Notes under the pieces: model-generated
What the model was told of the DNA's origin: nothing
The model's input: the letters and a program-made list of their open reading frames with translations, nothing else
Databases searched by the model: none
Shown: positions 1 to 8,302 of the stretch, piece by piece
Position numbering within the stretch: the stretch's first letter is position 1
Layout of the letters: each line of letters opens with the position of its first letter
Made by a program: the position numbers and the translations under genes
Source of the DNA: Arthrobacter sp. zg-Y844
GTDB taxonomy: Bacteria; Actinomycetota; Actinomycetes; Actinomycetales; Micrococcaceae
Direction: 5' to 3'
DNA length: 64,000 nucleotides
NCBI RefSeq assembly: GCF_024385465.1
Contig: NZ_JANFLS010000001.1
Span: 372,001 to 436,000 of the forward strand

Positions 1-1
1 G

Positions 2-772
2 ACCGTCACCGCCAACCGGATCCTCACGCCATCGATCATGGGCTTCGATGCCCTCTATGTGCTGATCCAGACGGTCCTGGTGTTTGCCTTGGGCGGCGGT
101 GCCCTGCTGTCCCTGGGCGCGCCGATCCGCTTCTGCCTCGAAGTGCTGCTGATGGTCGGGTTCTCGTTCCTGCTGTACCGGTGGCTTTTCACCGGCGGCG
201 GGAAATCCCTGCACTTGATGCTGCTGGTCGGAATTGTCTTCGGCACCATGTTCCGCGGCTTCTCCTCGCTGCTGCAGCGGCTGATCGACCCGAGCGAATT
301 CATCATCCTGCAGGACCTGTTCTTTGCCAGTTTCAACAATGTCGACGCCGCCCTGCTGGGCTACTCCGCCGCCGCCGTCGCGCTTGTCAGTGCCGTCGCC
401 TGGCGGATGCGCCACTCCTTCGATGTCCTGGCCCTGGGCCGCGAGACCGCGGTGAACCTGGGGGTGGACCACAAGCGGGCGGTCACCGCCACGCTGATCA
501 TCTGCTCGGTGCTCGTCGCGGTGTCCACGGCCCTGATCGGGCCGGTGACCTTCTTCGGGCTCCTCATTGCGTCCCTGGCCTACCAGCTCTGCGCGAAGTT
601 CCGGCATGCCTCGGTGCTGCCGATTGCCGTTCTGCTGGGAATCATCGCCCTGGTGGGCGGCCAGCTGGTGCTGGAGCGGATCTTCGACTTCGACACTGCG
701 CTGAGTATCGTCATCGAGTTCGTGGGCGGCATCGTGTTCCTCATCCTGCTCCTTAGGGGAAACGTGAAATGA
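2..772 (+). CDS. Iron-siderophore ABC transporter permease, FecCD family (5' end outside window)
   Basis: Inner-membrane permease subunit that would move a ferric siderophore across the membrane with the ATPase encoded next door. The reading frame is open from the first bases of the window, and the stretch NRILTPSIMGFDALYVL (bases 14-64) is the conserved loop of FecCD permeases of the CeuC/YclO type, so the true start lies upstream and the internal ATG at 38 is not the start. The visible part is almost wholly hydrophobic, with about six to seven membrane segments, and ends in the family-typical segment SIVIEFVGGIVFLILLL. The ATPase gene starts 37 bases downstream on the same strand. The substrate cannot be told from the sequence; petrobactin-type systems are the closest I recognise. 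Confidence 0.88.
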   Translation, partial: TVTANRILTPSIMGFDALYVLIQTVLVFALGGGALLSLGAPIRFCLEVLLMVGFSFLLYRWLFTGGGKSLHLMLLVGIVFGTMFRGFSSLLQRLIDPSEFIILQDLFFASFNNVDAALLGYSAAAVALVSAVAWRMRHSFDVLALGRETAVNLGVDHKRAVTATLIICSVLVAVSTALIGPVTFFGLLIASLAYQLCAKFRHASVLPIAVLLGIIALVGGQLVLERIFDFDTALSIVIEFVGGIVFLILLLRGNVK

Positions 773-809
773 CCGTCCTCCCCCTGCACCGCCCGAAAGG
801 CCCCTGTTC

Positions 810-1568
810 ATGATCTCCGTCAACGGCGTCACCAAGCGCTACTCCTCCACCGTCGTCGTGGACGGGGTGAGCTGCGAGATCAAGGAAGGCGGCATCACCT
901 CGATCATCGGGCCCAACGGTGCGGGCAAATCCACGCTGCTCTCCATGATCAGCCGGCTGCTGCCCATGGATTCCGGCACGGTTGCCGTGGACGGGCTCGA
1001 CGTCGTTTCCACCCCCGGCCGGGACCTCGCCCGGAAAATGGCGATCCTGCGCCAGGACAACCAGCTCACCGTCCGCCTGACCGTTCGGGACCTGGTGGGC
1101 TTCGGCCGCTACCCCCACAACGGCGGCCGGCCGGGACCCGAAGACAAGGTCCACATCGAGCAGGCAATGGCGTACCTGGACCTGACGGCGCTGGCGGACC
1201 GGTTTGTGGACGAGCTCTCCGGCGGGCAGCGGCAGCGGGCGTTCATTGCCATGGTGCTGGCGCAGGACACGGACTACCTGCTCCTGGATGAGCCGCTGAA
1301 CAACCTGGACATGAAACACTCCGTGGAAATGATGCGGCTGCTGCGCCGGCTCACGGACGACTTCGGGAAGACCGTGGTACTGGTCATCCACGACATCAAC
1401 TTTGCCTCCTGCTACTCGGACGACATCATTGCCATGTGCGACGGCCGGCTGATCCACCAGGGACCGCCGTCGGCCATCATGCAGCCGGACGTGTTGAGGG
1501 ATATCTATGAAATCGATATCCGGATCGAGGAGATCGACGGAAACCGGATCGGCGTCTATTTCGCCTAG
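810..1568 (+). CDS. Iron-siderophore ABC transporter ATP-binding protein
   Basis: Cytoplasmic ATPase that powers ferric-siderophore import with the FecCD permease encoded just upstream. The 252 residues hold a Walker A motif GPNGAGKST near residue 35, a Q-loop (RQDNQL), the ABC signature LSGGQRQRA, Walker B DYLLLDEP followed by NNLDMKHSVEMM, and the switch histidine in VLVIHDINFA. The LNNLDMKHSVEMM wording is typical of the CeuD/YclP/FepC group. It follows the permease by 37 bases and is probably cotranscribed. A substrate-binding lipoprotein and a second permease would be expected before the window begins. No clear Fur/DtxR box can be seen because the operon start is outside the window. Confidence 0.9.
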   Translation: MISVNGVTKRYSSTVVVDGVSCEIKEGGITSIIGPNGAGKSTLLSMISRLLPMDSGTVAVDGLDVVSTPGRDLARKMAILRQDNQLTVRLTVRDLVGFGRYPHNGGRPGPEDKVHIEQAMAYLDLTALADRFVDELSGGQRQRAFIAMVLAQDTDYLLLDEPLNNLDMKHSVEMMRLLRRLTDDFGKTVVLVIHDINFASCYSDDIIAMCDGRLIHQGPPSAIMQPDVLRDIYEIDIRIEEIDGNRIGVYFA

Positions 1569-1761
1569 CTTCGTATAGGGAACCGAAACAACCTCGTCAG
1601 GAACAATGCGCCCTACGAACTTTTTCCGGTAGAGCAGTAATCCGCCGATGAAGAGCATCTCCCGGAGGGGCAGTATCCGCCCGGCACATTGCGCAGAGGG
1701 GAAAGGCACTCCTAGGTTGGAATCCGCCGCACTTTCTTAACCCCTTCCAGGAAGGTCTCCC

Positions 1762-2061
1762 ATGGAGCCCAAGCTGCGCGTTGCCATCCGGCTCGACGTC
1801 GACCTGCGCCAGGCGCGGCTGGTGGTGCGCGGGAAGATCACGGAAGGGAACTGCAGGGTGCTGTACGTGCTCGCCCGCCGCACCAACGCTGCCCTGCCGG
1901 GCCTCAACGTGCTCCTGGACCTGAGGAAGGCCACCATCACTGAAGCTGCAATGGCGGGATTGATCCGCAGTGCGGAGACCGGCGAACTGCCGGTGCTTAC
2001 AGGCAGCTTTGCGTCGGACCCCCTGGCACCCCGGCAGCTGAGTATCCTGGCCCCGGCGTAG
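1762..2061 (+). CDS. Small hypothetical protein, possibly STAS-like
   Basis: A 99-residue soluble protein that I do not recognise with certainty. A good ribosome-binding site (AGGAAGG, seven bases before the ATG) and normal high-GC codon use support it as real. The pattern of a beta-rich first half (RLVVRGKI) followed by LNVLLDLRKATITEAAMAGLIRS recalls the strand-then-helix phosphorylation loop of STAS/anti-sigma antagonist domains, but the match is weak and no conserved serine stands out. It lies alone between the siderophore ABC genes and a convergent gene ending at 2072, with about 190 bases of non-coding DNA before it. Confidence 0.6.
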   Translation: MEPKLRVAIRLDVDLRQARLVVRGKITEGNCRVLYVLARRTNAALPGLNVLLDLRKATITEAAMAGLIRSAETGELPVLTGSFASDPLAPRQLSILAPA

Positions 2062-2071
2062 CACCATCCGG

Positions 2072-3484
2072 TCAGCGTGCCGGTGTCTGAGACCCTGTCC
2101 CTGATTCCCGTGCGGCCGGCGCAGGAATCCGGGCATGCAGCCAGGCGGAGGGAACATCGGTACCGAGATCGAGCTGGGCCCCGGTGGCAGCCGTGTGGAC
2201 GGTCCGCACGATCGCATCCCATACGAGGGACGAGGGCTGCGCGTCCAGCCGCATACCGCCGTCAACGGGGATTACGGAGTAGTGGCCGGCTTCAGCGGCA
2301 TGCAGCCAGCGGAACCCTGCGTAGGCCTCAACATGCGTGATGGACCAACTACTCCAAGGCGCGTTCCAAAGCCGCCCCACGGCTTCATCCGATCCAGGGG
2401 GCAGCGGCGCCGATTCCGAGGCCACCCGGGCATCAAACCGGGCTTCATCGATCACGAGCGGTGCGTGCCGGAGCGGCCATGCGGGGGCGACCCCGGCCCA
2501 GGCAGCCAGGGCCAGCGGAAGGTGCGCGTCCCGCATCAGCCGGATCTCGCGGCCGATTACATCACCGGCACCGTAGAACGACGGATCGGCGAGCAGCAGG
2601 GCCCGACCGGATGCCATCCACACTTCTGCGTTCCGCACCTCGCTGCCGCGCCGAGCAGTGAGCGTCAGGCGGGCCTCCGGATCGACAAACGGCGTGAGGT
2701 AGTCCTTCCCCTTCACCGTGGCCTGTCCCGATTCCCTCAGCAGATCCGAACGGACCAGTTCCCGCACGGCCTCCTGCTGTCCTGCAAGGTCAAAACGCCC
2801 CAGCTTTTCCCGGTGCCCAAGCGTCTGGAACAGTTCGACGGCGGCAGCCGGCAGCACCATCCCGGCGGGGACATACGGCTGCTCGGCCGAAATCCGGCTA
2901 AGGTCTTCCACCACCGTCCTGCGCTGTTCCGAAGCGAAATAGTCGGGCATGGGGTCGGACCGGGTGACCAGGTCAAACCCCGACCAGTCCAGGACATGCG
3001 TTGCGCCATGGTCCTTCATTTCCAACTGGTCCACGAGGTACTCGAAGAGCGCCTTCTGGCCTACGTGGTCCTCGAGCGCGTAGCTTGCCGTAGCTTCCAG
3101 AACCCCTGCCCCGATGACCCAGACCCAACGGTCCACACAGACGGTGTGCCCGTCCGCCTCATAAACAAAGCGGTGCCGCCGCCCGGGCAGTGCCTGGCCA
3201 GACTCGCGGTCAAACACCTTGGGCCACTCGTCAACGGAGAGGACGTGGATCGGAGCAAGAGTCGCCATGGTCTCGGCCAGCCCCGCCGTGGACAGGCGCA
3301 GCAGCGACGCTCCCCCGTTGCTGCCGGCCCTGATGACCAGGTTCGGCCGGAAACGGCCGGCCGGAACGGGCGGGTGCGCAAGGATCCACATGCTGCCGGT
3401 ACCGGGAAGCTCTTCCCATCCCGGCGGAAGGACTGCACTGACACCACGGAAACCGACTCTCGCGAAACCGGAAAACGGGTCCAT
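2072..3484 (-). CDS. Hypothetical protein, LpqN/PsbP-like N-terminal region, last gene of ESX-like cassette
   Basis: A 470-residue protein with no signal peptide or membrane segment. Residues about 10-160 (SAVLPPGWEELPGTGSMWIL, PNLVIRA, then alternating strands ending in EYLVDQLEMKDH) have the rhythm of the LpqN/PsbP/DcrB fold often found beside actinobacterial ESX/WXG100 genes. The second half (LPAAAVELFQTLG to LWNAPWSSWSITHVEAYAGF) is unlike anything I can name. Its ATG shares one base with the stop of the membrane-protein gene before it (TGATG at 3482-3486), so the two are translationally coupled. The cassette context suggests a cytosolic chaperone or accessory role, but that is inference. 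Confidence 0.65.
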   Translation of the reverse strand: MDPFSGFARVGFRGVSAVLPPGWEELPGTGSMWILAHPPVPAGRFRPNLVIRAGSNGGASLLRLSTAGLAETMATLAPIHVLSVDEWPKVFDRESGQALPGRRHRFVYEADGHTVCVDRWVWVIGAGVLEATASYALEDHVGQKALFEYLVDQLEMKDHGATHVLDWSGFDLVTRSDPMPDYFASEQRRTVVEDLSRISAEQPYVPAGMVLPAAAVELFQTLGHREKLGRFDLAGQQEAVRELVRSDLLRESGQATVKGKDYLTPFVDPEARLTLTARRGSEVRNAEVWMASGRALLLADPSFYGAGDVIGREIRLMRDAHLPLALAAWAGVAPAWPLRHAPLVIDEARFDARVASESAPLPPGSDEAVGRLWNAPWSSWSITHVEAYAGFRWLHAAEAGHYSVIPVDGGMRLDAQPSSLVWDAIVRTVHTAATGAQLDLGTDVPSAWLHARIPAPAARESGTGSQTPAR

Positions 3485-3903
3485 CAGAAATTGCTCCGTC
3501 CGTCGGCCTGGGACGACATTCCGCCCCCGCTGGTACGCCTGGCAGCTTCTTCCATGCGCCGGCGTCGAGCGGCCTTCTTTTCATCCCTTATCCACTGCGG
3601 CTGCAGGAACGGCGGCATCCAGAAACTGCCCAGGACCCCCAATATTCCTGCGATAAACATAAGAAGGATCAAGAACATGGTCACCAGCGCGTTTATGCCG
3701 CCGTCCATGGCGAACTGCGTCAGCGGCATCAGGATAAAAGCAGCACCAAGGTAGGTTGTGGCAAGCGCCGGTTCTCCGGACAGCACAATGTTGAGGCCGG
3801 TCCGGTAGTGGCGGAACCTGCCGTTGTAAACGAGGAGACCGCAAAGCATAAGAATGGTGCCCAGTGGAATCAGGATCAATGCCCCGACAGTATTGGCGTT
3901 CAT
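3484..3903 (-). CDS. Small membrane protein of ESX-like cassette, unknown function
   Basis: A 139-residue integral membrane protein. Hydrophobic segments lie at about residues 6-26, 47-63 (weaker) and 70-96, and the protein ends in a strongly basic, soluble tail (RDEKKAARRRRMEEAARR) that should stay in the cytoplasm. No family is recognised. The gene lies 96 bases downstream of the WXG-like protein gene and overlaps the following gene by one base. By position it could be a membrane partner or an immunity-like protein for the secreted candidate upstream, but the sequence itself does not show this. Confidence 0.65.
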   Translation of the reverse strand: MNANTVGALILIPLGTILMLCGLLVYNGRFRHYRTGLNIVLSGEPALATTYLGAAFILMPLTQFAMDGGINALVTMFLILLMFIAGILGVLGSFWMPPFLQPQWIRDEKKAARRRRMEEAARRTSGGGMSSQADGRSNF

Positions 3904-3999
3904 AAATTCGACACACGTCCGATCTTTTAGTGCGGCGGGACGGCGGCACGCCCGTGCCGGAGTCAGCCTAATCTATCCCATGGATTTGCCGGGGGACGG

Positions 4000-5334
4000 T
4001 TATCCCATCCAGCCAAATACGCGGTCCTTCACGCTGTCAATTGTCTTCTCGACGTTTTCCTTCGCATCCTCCACGGCCTTGCCCACGTTTTCCTTGGCAT
4101 CATCCACGGCCCTGTCGACGGTTTCCTTTGCGTCTTCCAAAGCCTTTTGCGCCTTTTCCGCTGCTTCTTCCGCGGCCTTATACGCGTTTTCCGCTGCTTC
4201 TTCCGCCTGTTCGGCCAAGGCCTCAGCGGCCTGCTGGGCCTGGTCCAGCCCAGGTCCGCTCAGGTAATCCCATCCTTCGCGGATTCCATCTCCGGCCCAC
4301 TCGGTAACGGTCTTGCCCCCCAGTACATCCAGGGGCTGCTCCATTGCCCACCCGACTGCAGAGCCGACAATGAAGCCGACAACCGTGCCTGCCGGGCCGG
4401 CGAAGCTTCCAACGCCAGCCCCGATGGCGCCGGCCCCCAGCCCGCCGACGACGCTGGCGCCGGTACGGAACCCCGCGATCTTGCTCGCCTCAGCGCGCCG
4501 TTCCTCCTCCGTCATCTCCGGGTTGCTGGCCAGCAGGTCGTTGTACGCCTCCTGTTCCTGGTCCTGATAGGTGAAATAGGCACCGCCGACCGTGAGCACC
4601 CAGCCGCCGCCCTTAACGGCCTTTCCACCCAGTCCTTCCTCGTGCGGAACATGAAATTTGTTCGAGTTGTCGACGTAGTCTTTGTACCGTTGGCTGCGAT
4701 CGTAAAGAAAATCGTTTCGCTCAGGCCGGATGTCGTAGTACGCGCCCGGTCCTGCGGGATGCTGTGAAGTGCGGAACCGCACTCCTCCAAGCGCAGTGTC
4801 CATTACGTTGAACATCACGCCCGCGAACTGCGTTGCCATAAAAGAGAAAAACGGATTGGTTTCCCCTGTTGTATCGGACAAGGCGGATACACAGTTCTCT
4901 TCCAGCCAAACAAATTCTGCGGCCAATTGGTTGACCGTGCCCTGCAGCGTGTCTCGTCCGAGGTCCGCCATGTCCTGCTGTTCCTCACCAAAGGAATCGC
5001 TGTTCACAAAGGCGTTATGGGCCGCAATATCTGCAAGGACCTGGGTGCGTGCGGTTTCCAGGTGGGCAATTCCGTCAGAAAACTCCTGGAGTGCTTTGGC
5101 TACCTGCTCGCATGCGGAGCTGACGAATCCGCCGTGGGGGGTGATATTCGCAAAAACACCGTAGGCCACCTCGGCCTCCGGCGCCTGGTAGATGCCCTGC
5201 AGGCCATTCCATTGAGCGGACGCGTCCGCGATGGCGTTTTCGAGTTCGGGCCCTGCGCCGCGAACCGCATCGGCACCCGCTGTCAGCTGTGCAGGGGAAG
5301 GCCAGCCCTGGAGCCCCGTTGTGTCAAAAGCCAT
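4000..5334 (-). CDS. WXG/LXG-like protein with glycine-zipper core and helical repeat tail
   Basis: A 444-residue protein, starting at the ATG at 5334 one base after the upstream stop. An in-frame ATG at 5382 lies inside the upstream gene and is rejected. Residues 1-150 are helical with an early QWNGLQGIY stretch, as in the N-terminal module of WXG100/LXG secreted proteins. Residues 293-328 are a glycine-rich zipper (VVGGLGAGAIGAGVG, then AGPAGTVVGFIVGSAVG), the sort of segment that inserts in membranes. Residues 363-436 are an Ala/Glu/Lys helix built from repeats such as EDAKENV, resembling LEA or apolipoprotein 11-mers. No enzymatic toxin domain is visible. Coupling to the small DUF6507-like gene suggests the two products pair. 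Confidence 0.7.
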   Translation of the reverse strand: MAFDTTGLQGWPSPAQLTAGADAVRGAGPELENAIADASAQWNGLQGIYQAPEAEVAYGVFANITPHGGFVSSACEQVAKALQEFSDGIAHLETARTQVLADIAAHNAFVNSDSFGEEQQDMADLGRDTLQGTVNQLAAEFVWLEENCVSALSDTTGETNPFFSFMATQFAGVMFNVMDTALGGVRFRTSQHPAGPGAYYDIRPERNDFLYDRSQRYKDYVDNSNKFHVPHEEGLGGKAVKGGGWVLTVGGAYFTYQDQEQEAYNDLLASNPEMTEEERRAEASKIAGFRTGASVVGGLGAGAIGAGVGSFAGPAGTVVGFIVGSAVGWAMEQPLDVLGGKTVTEWAGDGIREGWDYLSGPGLDQAQQAAEALAEQAEEAAENAYKAAEEAAEKAQKALEDAKETVDRAVDDAKENVGKAVEDAKENVEKTIDSVKDRVFGWMG

Positions 5335-5335
5335 C

Positions 5336-5704
5336 TCAGTACACCGCCACGGATGAGTGGCCGCCGGCGCTGCCTGCCTCAATCGGCAGTTCGGGGGCCT
5401 GGGTCATGACACCGCAGGCGTCGTCTGCCATCTTCTGGTCGCCTTCGAGATAGGCAGTTACAGCCTGGCCGACGCCGTCGACTGCGTTCTGCACCCGCGC
5501 AGCGGCCCATTCGGCCTGAAGGGCCACAATCTCGCGTATTCCCTCCAGGGCAGCGGCAACAGGGACACTCCCGCAACCGTCCGTTGCCTGGGAATAGGCG
5601 TTATCCAACGACGTGGCGGCATCCGCGATTCCTTCGTCGTCCCGGACCCGGGTCAGCAGACCCGAACAAGCGTCAACCTGAATTGTGTAACCGCTCAAAC
5701 TCAT
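5336..5704 (-). CDS. Small ESX-type helical protein, DUF6507-like
   Basis: A 122-residue, cysteine-containing, largely helical protein. The C-terminal stretch AVTAYLEGDQKMADDA is the part that recalls DUF6507, a small actinobacterial family related in size and organisation to WXG100 proteins; I am working from memory of that family. There is no signal peptide, as expected for ESX-type substrates. The start at 5704 is preceded by a G-rich Shine-Dalgarno (GGGGGAA). It is the first gene of the four-gene minus-strand cassette and its stop is one base from the start of the WXG/LXG-like gene. Confidence 0.65.
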   Translation of the reverse strand: MSLSGYTIQVDACSGLLTRVRDDEGIADAATSLDNAYSQATDGCGSVPVAAALEGIREIVALQAEWAAARVQNAVDGVGQAVTAYLEGDQKMADDACGVMTQAPELPIEAGSAGGHSSVAVY

Positions 5705-5824
5705 GATTCCCCCATGTTGTCCCCATCCCGACCTAACGGGTTGTCCTACGCGCAGGCCGGACCCTATAGTGCCGCCGCTGTGAGAACCCTAACCGGTCCG
5801 CGCAGTTTAGTGCCATGGGGAGAA

Positions 5825-7000
5825 CTACCCATGGCCGGCCCGCTGTCCTGCCTGACCAGCCGCTTCCGCGAGCCGCCCTACGGCCTCGGTCAGCACCTCC
5901 GGGGAGCAGGCGAAGTTCAACCGGACAAATCCGGCGCCCTGCTGGCCGAACCGCGGCCCCGGTTCCAGCGCCACCCGCGCCCGTTGCAGGGCCACCGCCG
6001 CGGGATCGTCGCCCCAGCCAAGGGCCCGGAAATCCAGCCAGGCGAGGTAGCCGGCCGAGGGTGGACGGTACCCCGCGCCCGGCAGATGCTCCGCCAGGAG
6101 CTCAGCCAGCAGGCGCCGGTTGGCAGCCAAAGACTCCATCACCCCGGCGAGCCAGGGACCGCCGTCGTTATAGGCCGCCGCCGTGGCATGCAGGCCGAGG
6201 ATGCTGGTGCGCGCGGAGACTTCCTCGGGCATGGACGCCAGCATCAGCCGGGTCCGGTCGCTTTGGCCGATCATCACCGCGCACTTGGTACCGGCGATAT
6301 TCCACGCCTTGCTGGCGGCGGTCACGCAGAGGCCGTATTCCCGCGCGTTCTCCGAGACGGTGAGGTAGGGAGTGAAGTCCCCCGGTTCGTACGTCAGCGG
6401 GGCGTGGATCTCGTCGCTGATCACGGCCACGCCGTATTTCACGGACAGGTCCGCGAGCGCCCGCAGGGTGTCGGCAGAGTGGACCAGGCCCAGCGGATTA
6501 TGCGGGTTGCACAGCAGCAAGGCGTCAGCACCGCGGGCAAAGGCCCGCTCAATGCCGGCCAGGTCCAATTCCCAGCCCTCACCGTCGGACAGGAGCGGTA
6601 CCTCCACCACCGTGGAGTCCGCTTCCAGCGGCAGCTCGTAGAAGGGCGGATAGACCGGCGGGGTGATGACCACGCTCCCATCCACGGGTACTGCCTGCCG
6701 CAGGCATTCCACAATGGCCACGCTCACGTCCGTGGTGCATCGCACGTCATCCGGGTCCACTGCCCAGGCCCAGGTCCGCGCGGCAAACCCCGTGAAGGCC
6801 TGCGCCACCGGCTGAGGCCCGGCGATATACCCGGTGTCCGAGGCCAGCACCCGGTCGATGATGGCCTGCTGCACCGGTTCCGCCAGCGGATAGTCCATTT
6901 CCGCCACGAACAGCGGCAGCACGTCCGCCGGATAGGTCTGCCATTTGTAGCTGGTGCGGGCCCGCAGGGCGGCCAGCGGCTCGGCGGCGATCTTCGTCAT
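5825..7000 (-). CDS. MalY/PatB-type PLP-dependent aminotransferase / C-S lyase
   Basis: Fold-type I PLP enzyme of 391 residues, likely a cystathionine beta-lyase (cystathionine to homocysteine, ammonia and pyruvate). The N-terminal half has YKWQTYPADVLPLFVAEMDYP, typical of MalY/PatB. The substrate and cofactor motifs are NPHNPLGLVHS, the aspartate in VISDEIHAPLTY and the Schiff-base lysine in TAASKAWNIAGTKCA. The start chosen is the ATG at 7000. The frame stays open to 8050, but that part lies opposite the well-supported methyltransferase gene and has no family match. The gene is divergent from that methyltransferase. Whether it acts in methionine synthesis or as a desulfhydrase cannot be told. 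Confidence 0.88.
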   Translation of the reverse strand: MTKIAAEPLAALRARTSYKWQTYPADVLPLFVAEMDYPLAEPVQQAIIDRVLASDTGYIAGPQPVAQAFTGFAARTWAWAVDPDDVRCTTDVSVAIVECLRQAVPVDGSVVITPPVYPPFYELPLEADSTVVEVPLLSDGEGWELDLAGIERAFARGADALLLCNPHNPLGLVHSADTLRALADLSVKYGVAVISDEIHAPLTYEPGDFTPYLTVSENAREYGLCVTAASKAWNIAGTKCAVMIGQSDRTRLMLASMPEEVSARTSILGLHATAAAYNDGGPWLAGVMESLAANRRLLAELLAEHLPGAGYRPPSAGYLAWLDFRALGWGDDPAAVALQRARVALEPGPRFGQQGAGFVRLNFACSPEVLTEAVGRLAEAAGQAGQRAGHG

Positions 7001-7054
7001 GCCGCCCAACCTACAGCTAACGTGCCCGCCGGCAGAACAACTAGGCTGGAGGGC

Positions 7055-8272
7055 ATGCCCGATACTTCCCTTGCCCATGTTCTGACCCCCGAGGGATGGC
7101 AGCTGCTGAACTCGCTTCCCCCCTATCTCGAATCCGAGTCCCTGAAGCTGAACACGGACCTGCGCAAGGCCGGGCATTCCCCCGAGCTGGTGGCCGCTGT
7201 GCTGACGCAGGCAAAACTGCGGATGAAGGCCCGCGGTAAGTTCGGCCCGTTCGCCGAGCACATGGTCTTCACCGCCCCCGGCCTGGAGCAGGCCACCCGG
7301 CTGAACGTGGCCGCCCTGCATGCCCGCCGCTACCAGGAGGCGGGGTTGGAGAAGGTGGCGGACCTCGGCTGTGGAATCGGCGCCGATTCCCTCGCCCTGG
7401 CCACCCTGGACCGGCAGGTGACCGCCGTCGAACTGGATGAGATCACCGCTGCGGCAGCCACCATCAACCTCATGCCCTGGCCGGAGGCAACGGTGGTCCA
7501 GGGCCGTGCCGAGGACTTCGACCTGACCGGGTTCGACGGCGTGTGGCTGGATCCGGCACGCCGGACCACGTCGACGTCGGGCACCACCCGCATCTTCGAC
7601 CCGGAGGCCTTCTCCCCTCCCCTGTCCTTCGTGGAGTCCCTGGCGGATGCCGGCCTGCCCGTCGGCGTGAAGATGGGCCCGGGCATCCCGCACGAGGCCC
7701 TGCCGGCCAACTGCGAGGCACAGTGGGTGTCCGTGGACGGAGATGTCACCGAGGCCACCCTGTGGTTCAACGCGCTGCGCCGCGAGGGAGTCCGGCGTGC
7801 CGCCCTGGTGATCGGTTCCGGCGGCGCTGCGGAGCTGACCTCCCCGGTGGACTACGACGCCGGTGCCCAGGACGTGGCCATGGGGCCTGCCGAGGGCTAC
7901 CTGTATGAACCCGATGGCGCCGTAATCCGTGCCGGGCTGGTGGCCGACGTCGCTGCCACCCTGGACGGGCATCTCCTGGATCCGCACATTGCCTACATCT
8001 GCGCGCCGGAACTGCGCGAAACTCCCTTCGCCCGCGCCTACCGGATCCAAGACGTCCGCCCGTACAACATCAGGGCGCTGAAGGCCTGGGTCCGGGAAAA
8101 CCGCATCGGTGTCCTGGACATCAAGAAGCGCGGCATGTCCGTGACGCCGGAAGAGGTCCGCAAGGCCCTGCTCACGGGCTCCGGCAAAGGTCCGAACAAA
8201 GCCACGCTGGTCCTCACCCGGATCGGCGAGGACCGCGTGGCCCTGGTGGTGGAACCGGTTCCGGCCGCCTAG
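7055..8272 (+). CDS. THUMP-like SAM-dependent methyltransferase
   Basis: A 405-residue protein with a class I Rossmann methyltransferase core: the SAM-binding loop VADLGCGIGADSLALA near residue 105, the acidic AVELDE at the end of strand 2, and the DPARR motif (VWLDPARRT) in place of the NPPY of base methyltransferases. The C-terminal region (YNIRALKAWVRENRIGVLDIKKRG) matches the Thump_like domain found at the end of these actinobacterial proteins. The ATG at 7055 has a strong GGAGGGC ribosome-binding site; the longer open frame upstream lies antisense to the aminotransferase and is not coding. A nucleic-acid substrate is likely but the target is unknown. Confidence 0.85.
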   Translation: MPDTSLAHVLTPEGWQLLNSLPPYLESESLKLNTDLRKAGHSPELVAAVLTQAKLRMKARGKFGPFAEHMVFTAPGLEQATRLNVAALHARRYQEAGLEKVADLGCGIGADSLALATLDRQVTAVELDEITAAAATINLMPWPEATVVQGRAEDFDLTGFDGVWLDPARRTTSTSGTTRIFDPEAFSPPLSFVESLADAGLPVGVKMGPGIPHEALPANCEAQWVSVDGDVTEATLWFNALRREGVRRAALVIGSGGAAELTSPVDYDAGAQDVAMGPAEGYLYEPDGAVIRAGLVADVAATLDGHLLDPHIAYICAPELRETPFARAYRIQDVRPYNIRALKAWVRENRIGVLDIKKRGMSVTPEEVRKALLTGSGKGPNKATLVLTRIGEDRVALVVEPVPAA

Positions 8273-8273
8273 G

Positions 8274-8293
8274 CGGTGCGGGCGGCCGCACCG
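8274..8293. terminator. Short hairpin between convergent genes
   Basis: Eight-base inverted repeat CGGTGCGG / CCGCACCG with a four-base loop, one base after the methyltransferase stop codon and nine bases before the convergent dehydrogenase stop. It is probably a bidirectional terminator, though there is no T-tract. Confidence 0.5.
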
Positions 8294-8302
8294 GAAAGCG
8301 GG

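Noticed and set aside
2135-3754. 539-codon plus-strand open frame
   Set aside because: Antisense to the LpqN-like and membrane protein genes; composition is Arg/Pro/Gly-rich as in shadow frames.
4000-5334. Nuclease or ADP-ribosyl toxin domain at the C-terminus of the WXG-like protein
   Set aside because: The C-terminus is a low-complexity charged helix with no catalytic motif.
5357-7054. Long open frame on the plus strand leading into the methyltransferase gene
   Set aside because: It lies antisense to the aminotransferase, has no family match, and the methyltransferase has a clear ribosome-binding site at 7055. High-GC DNA gives such frames by chance.
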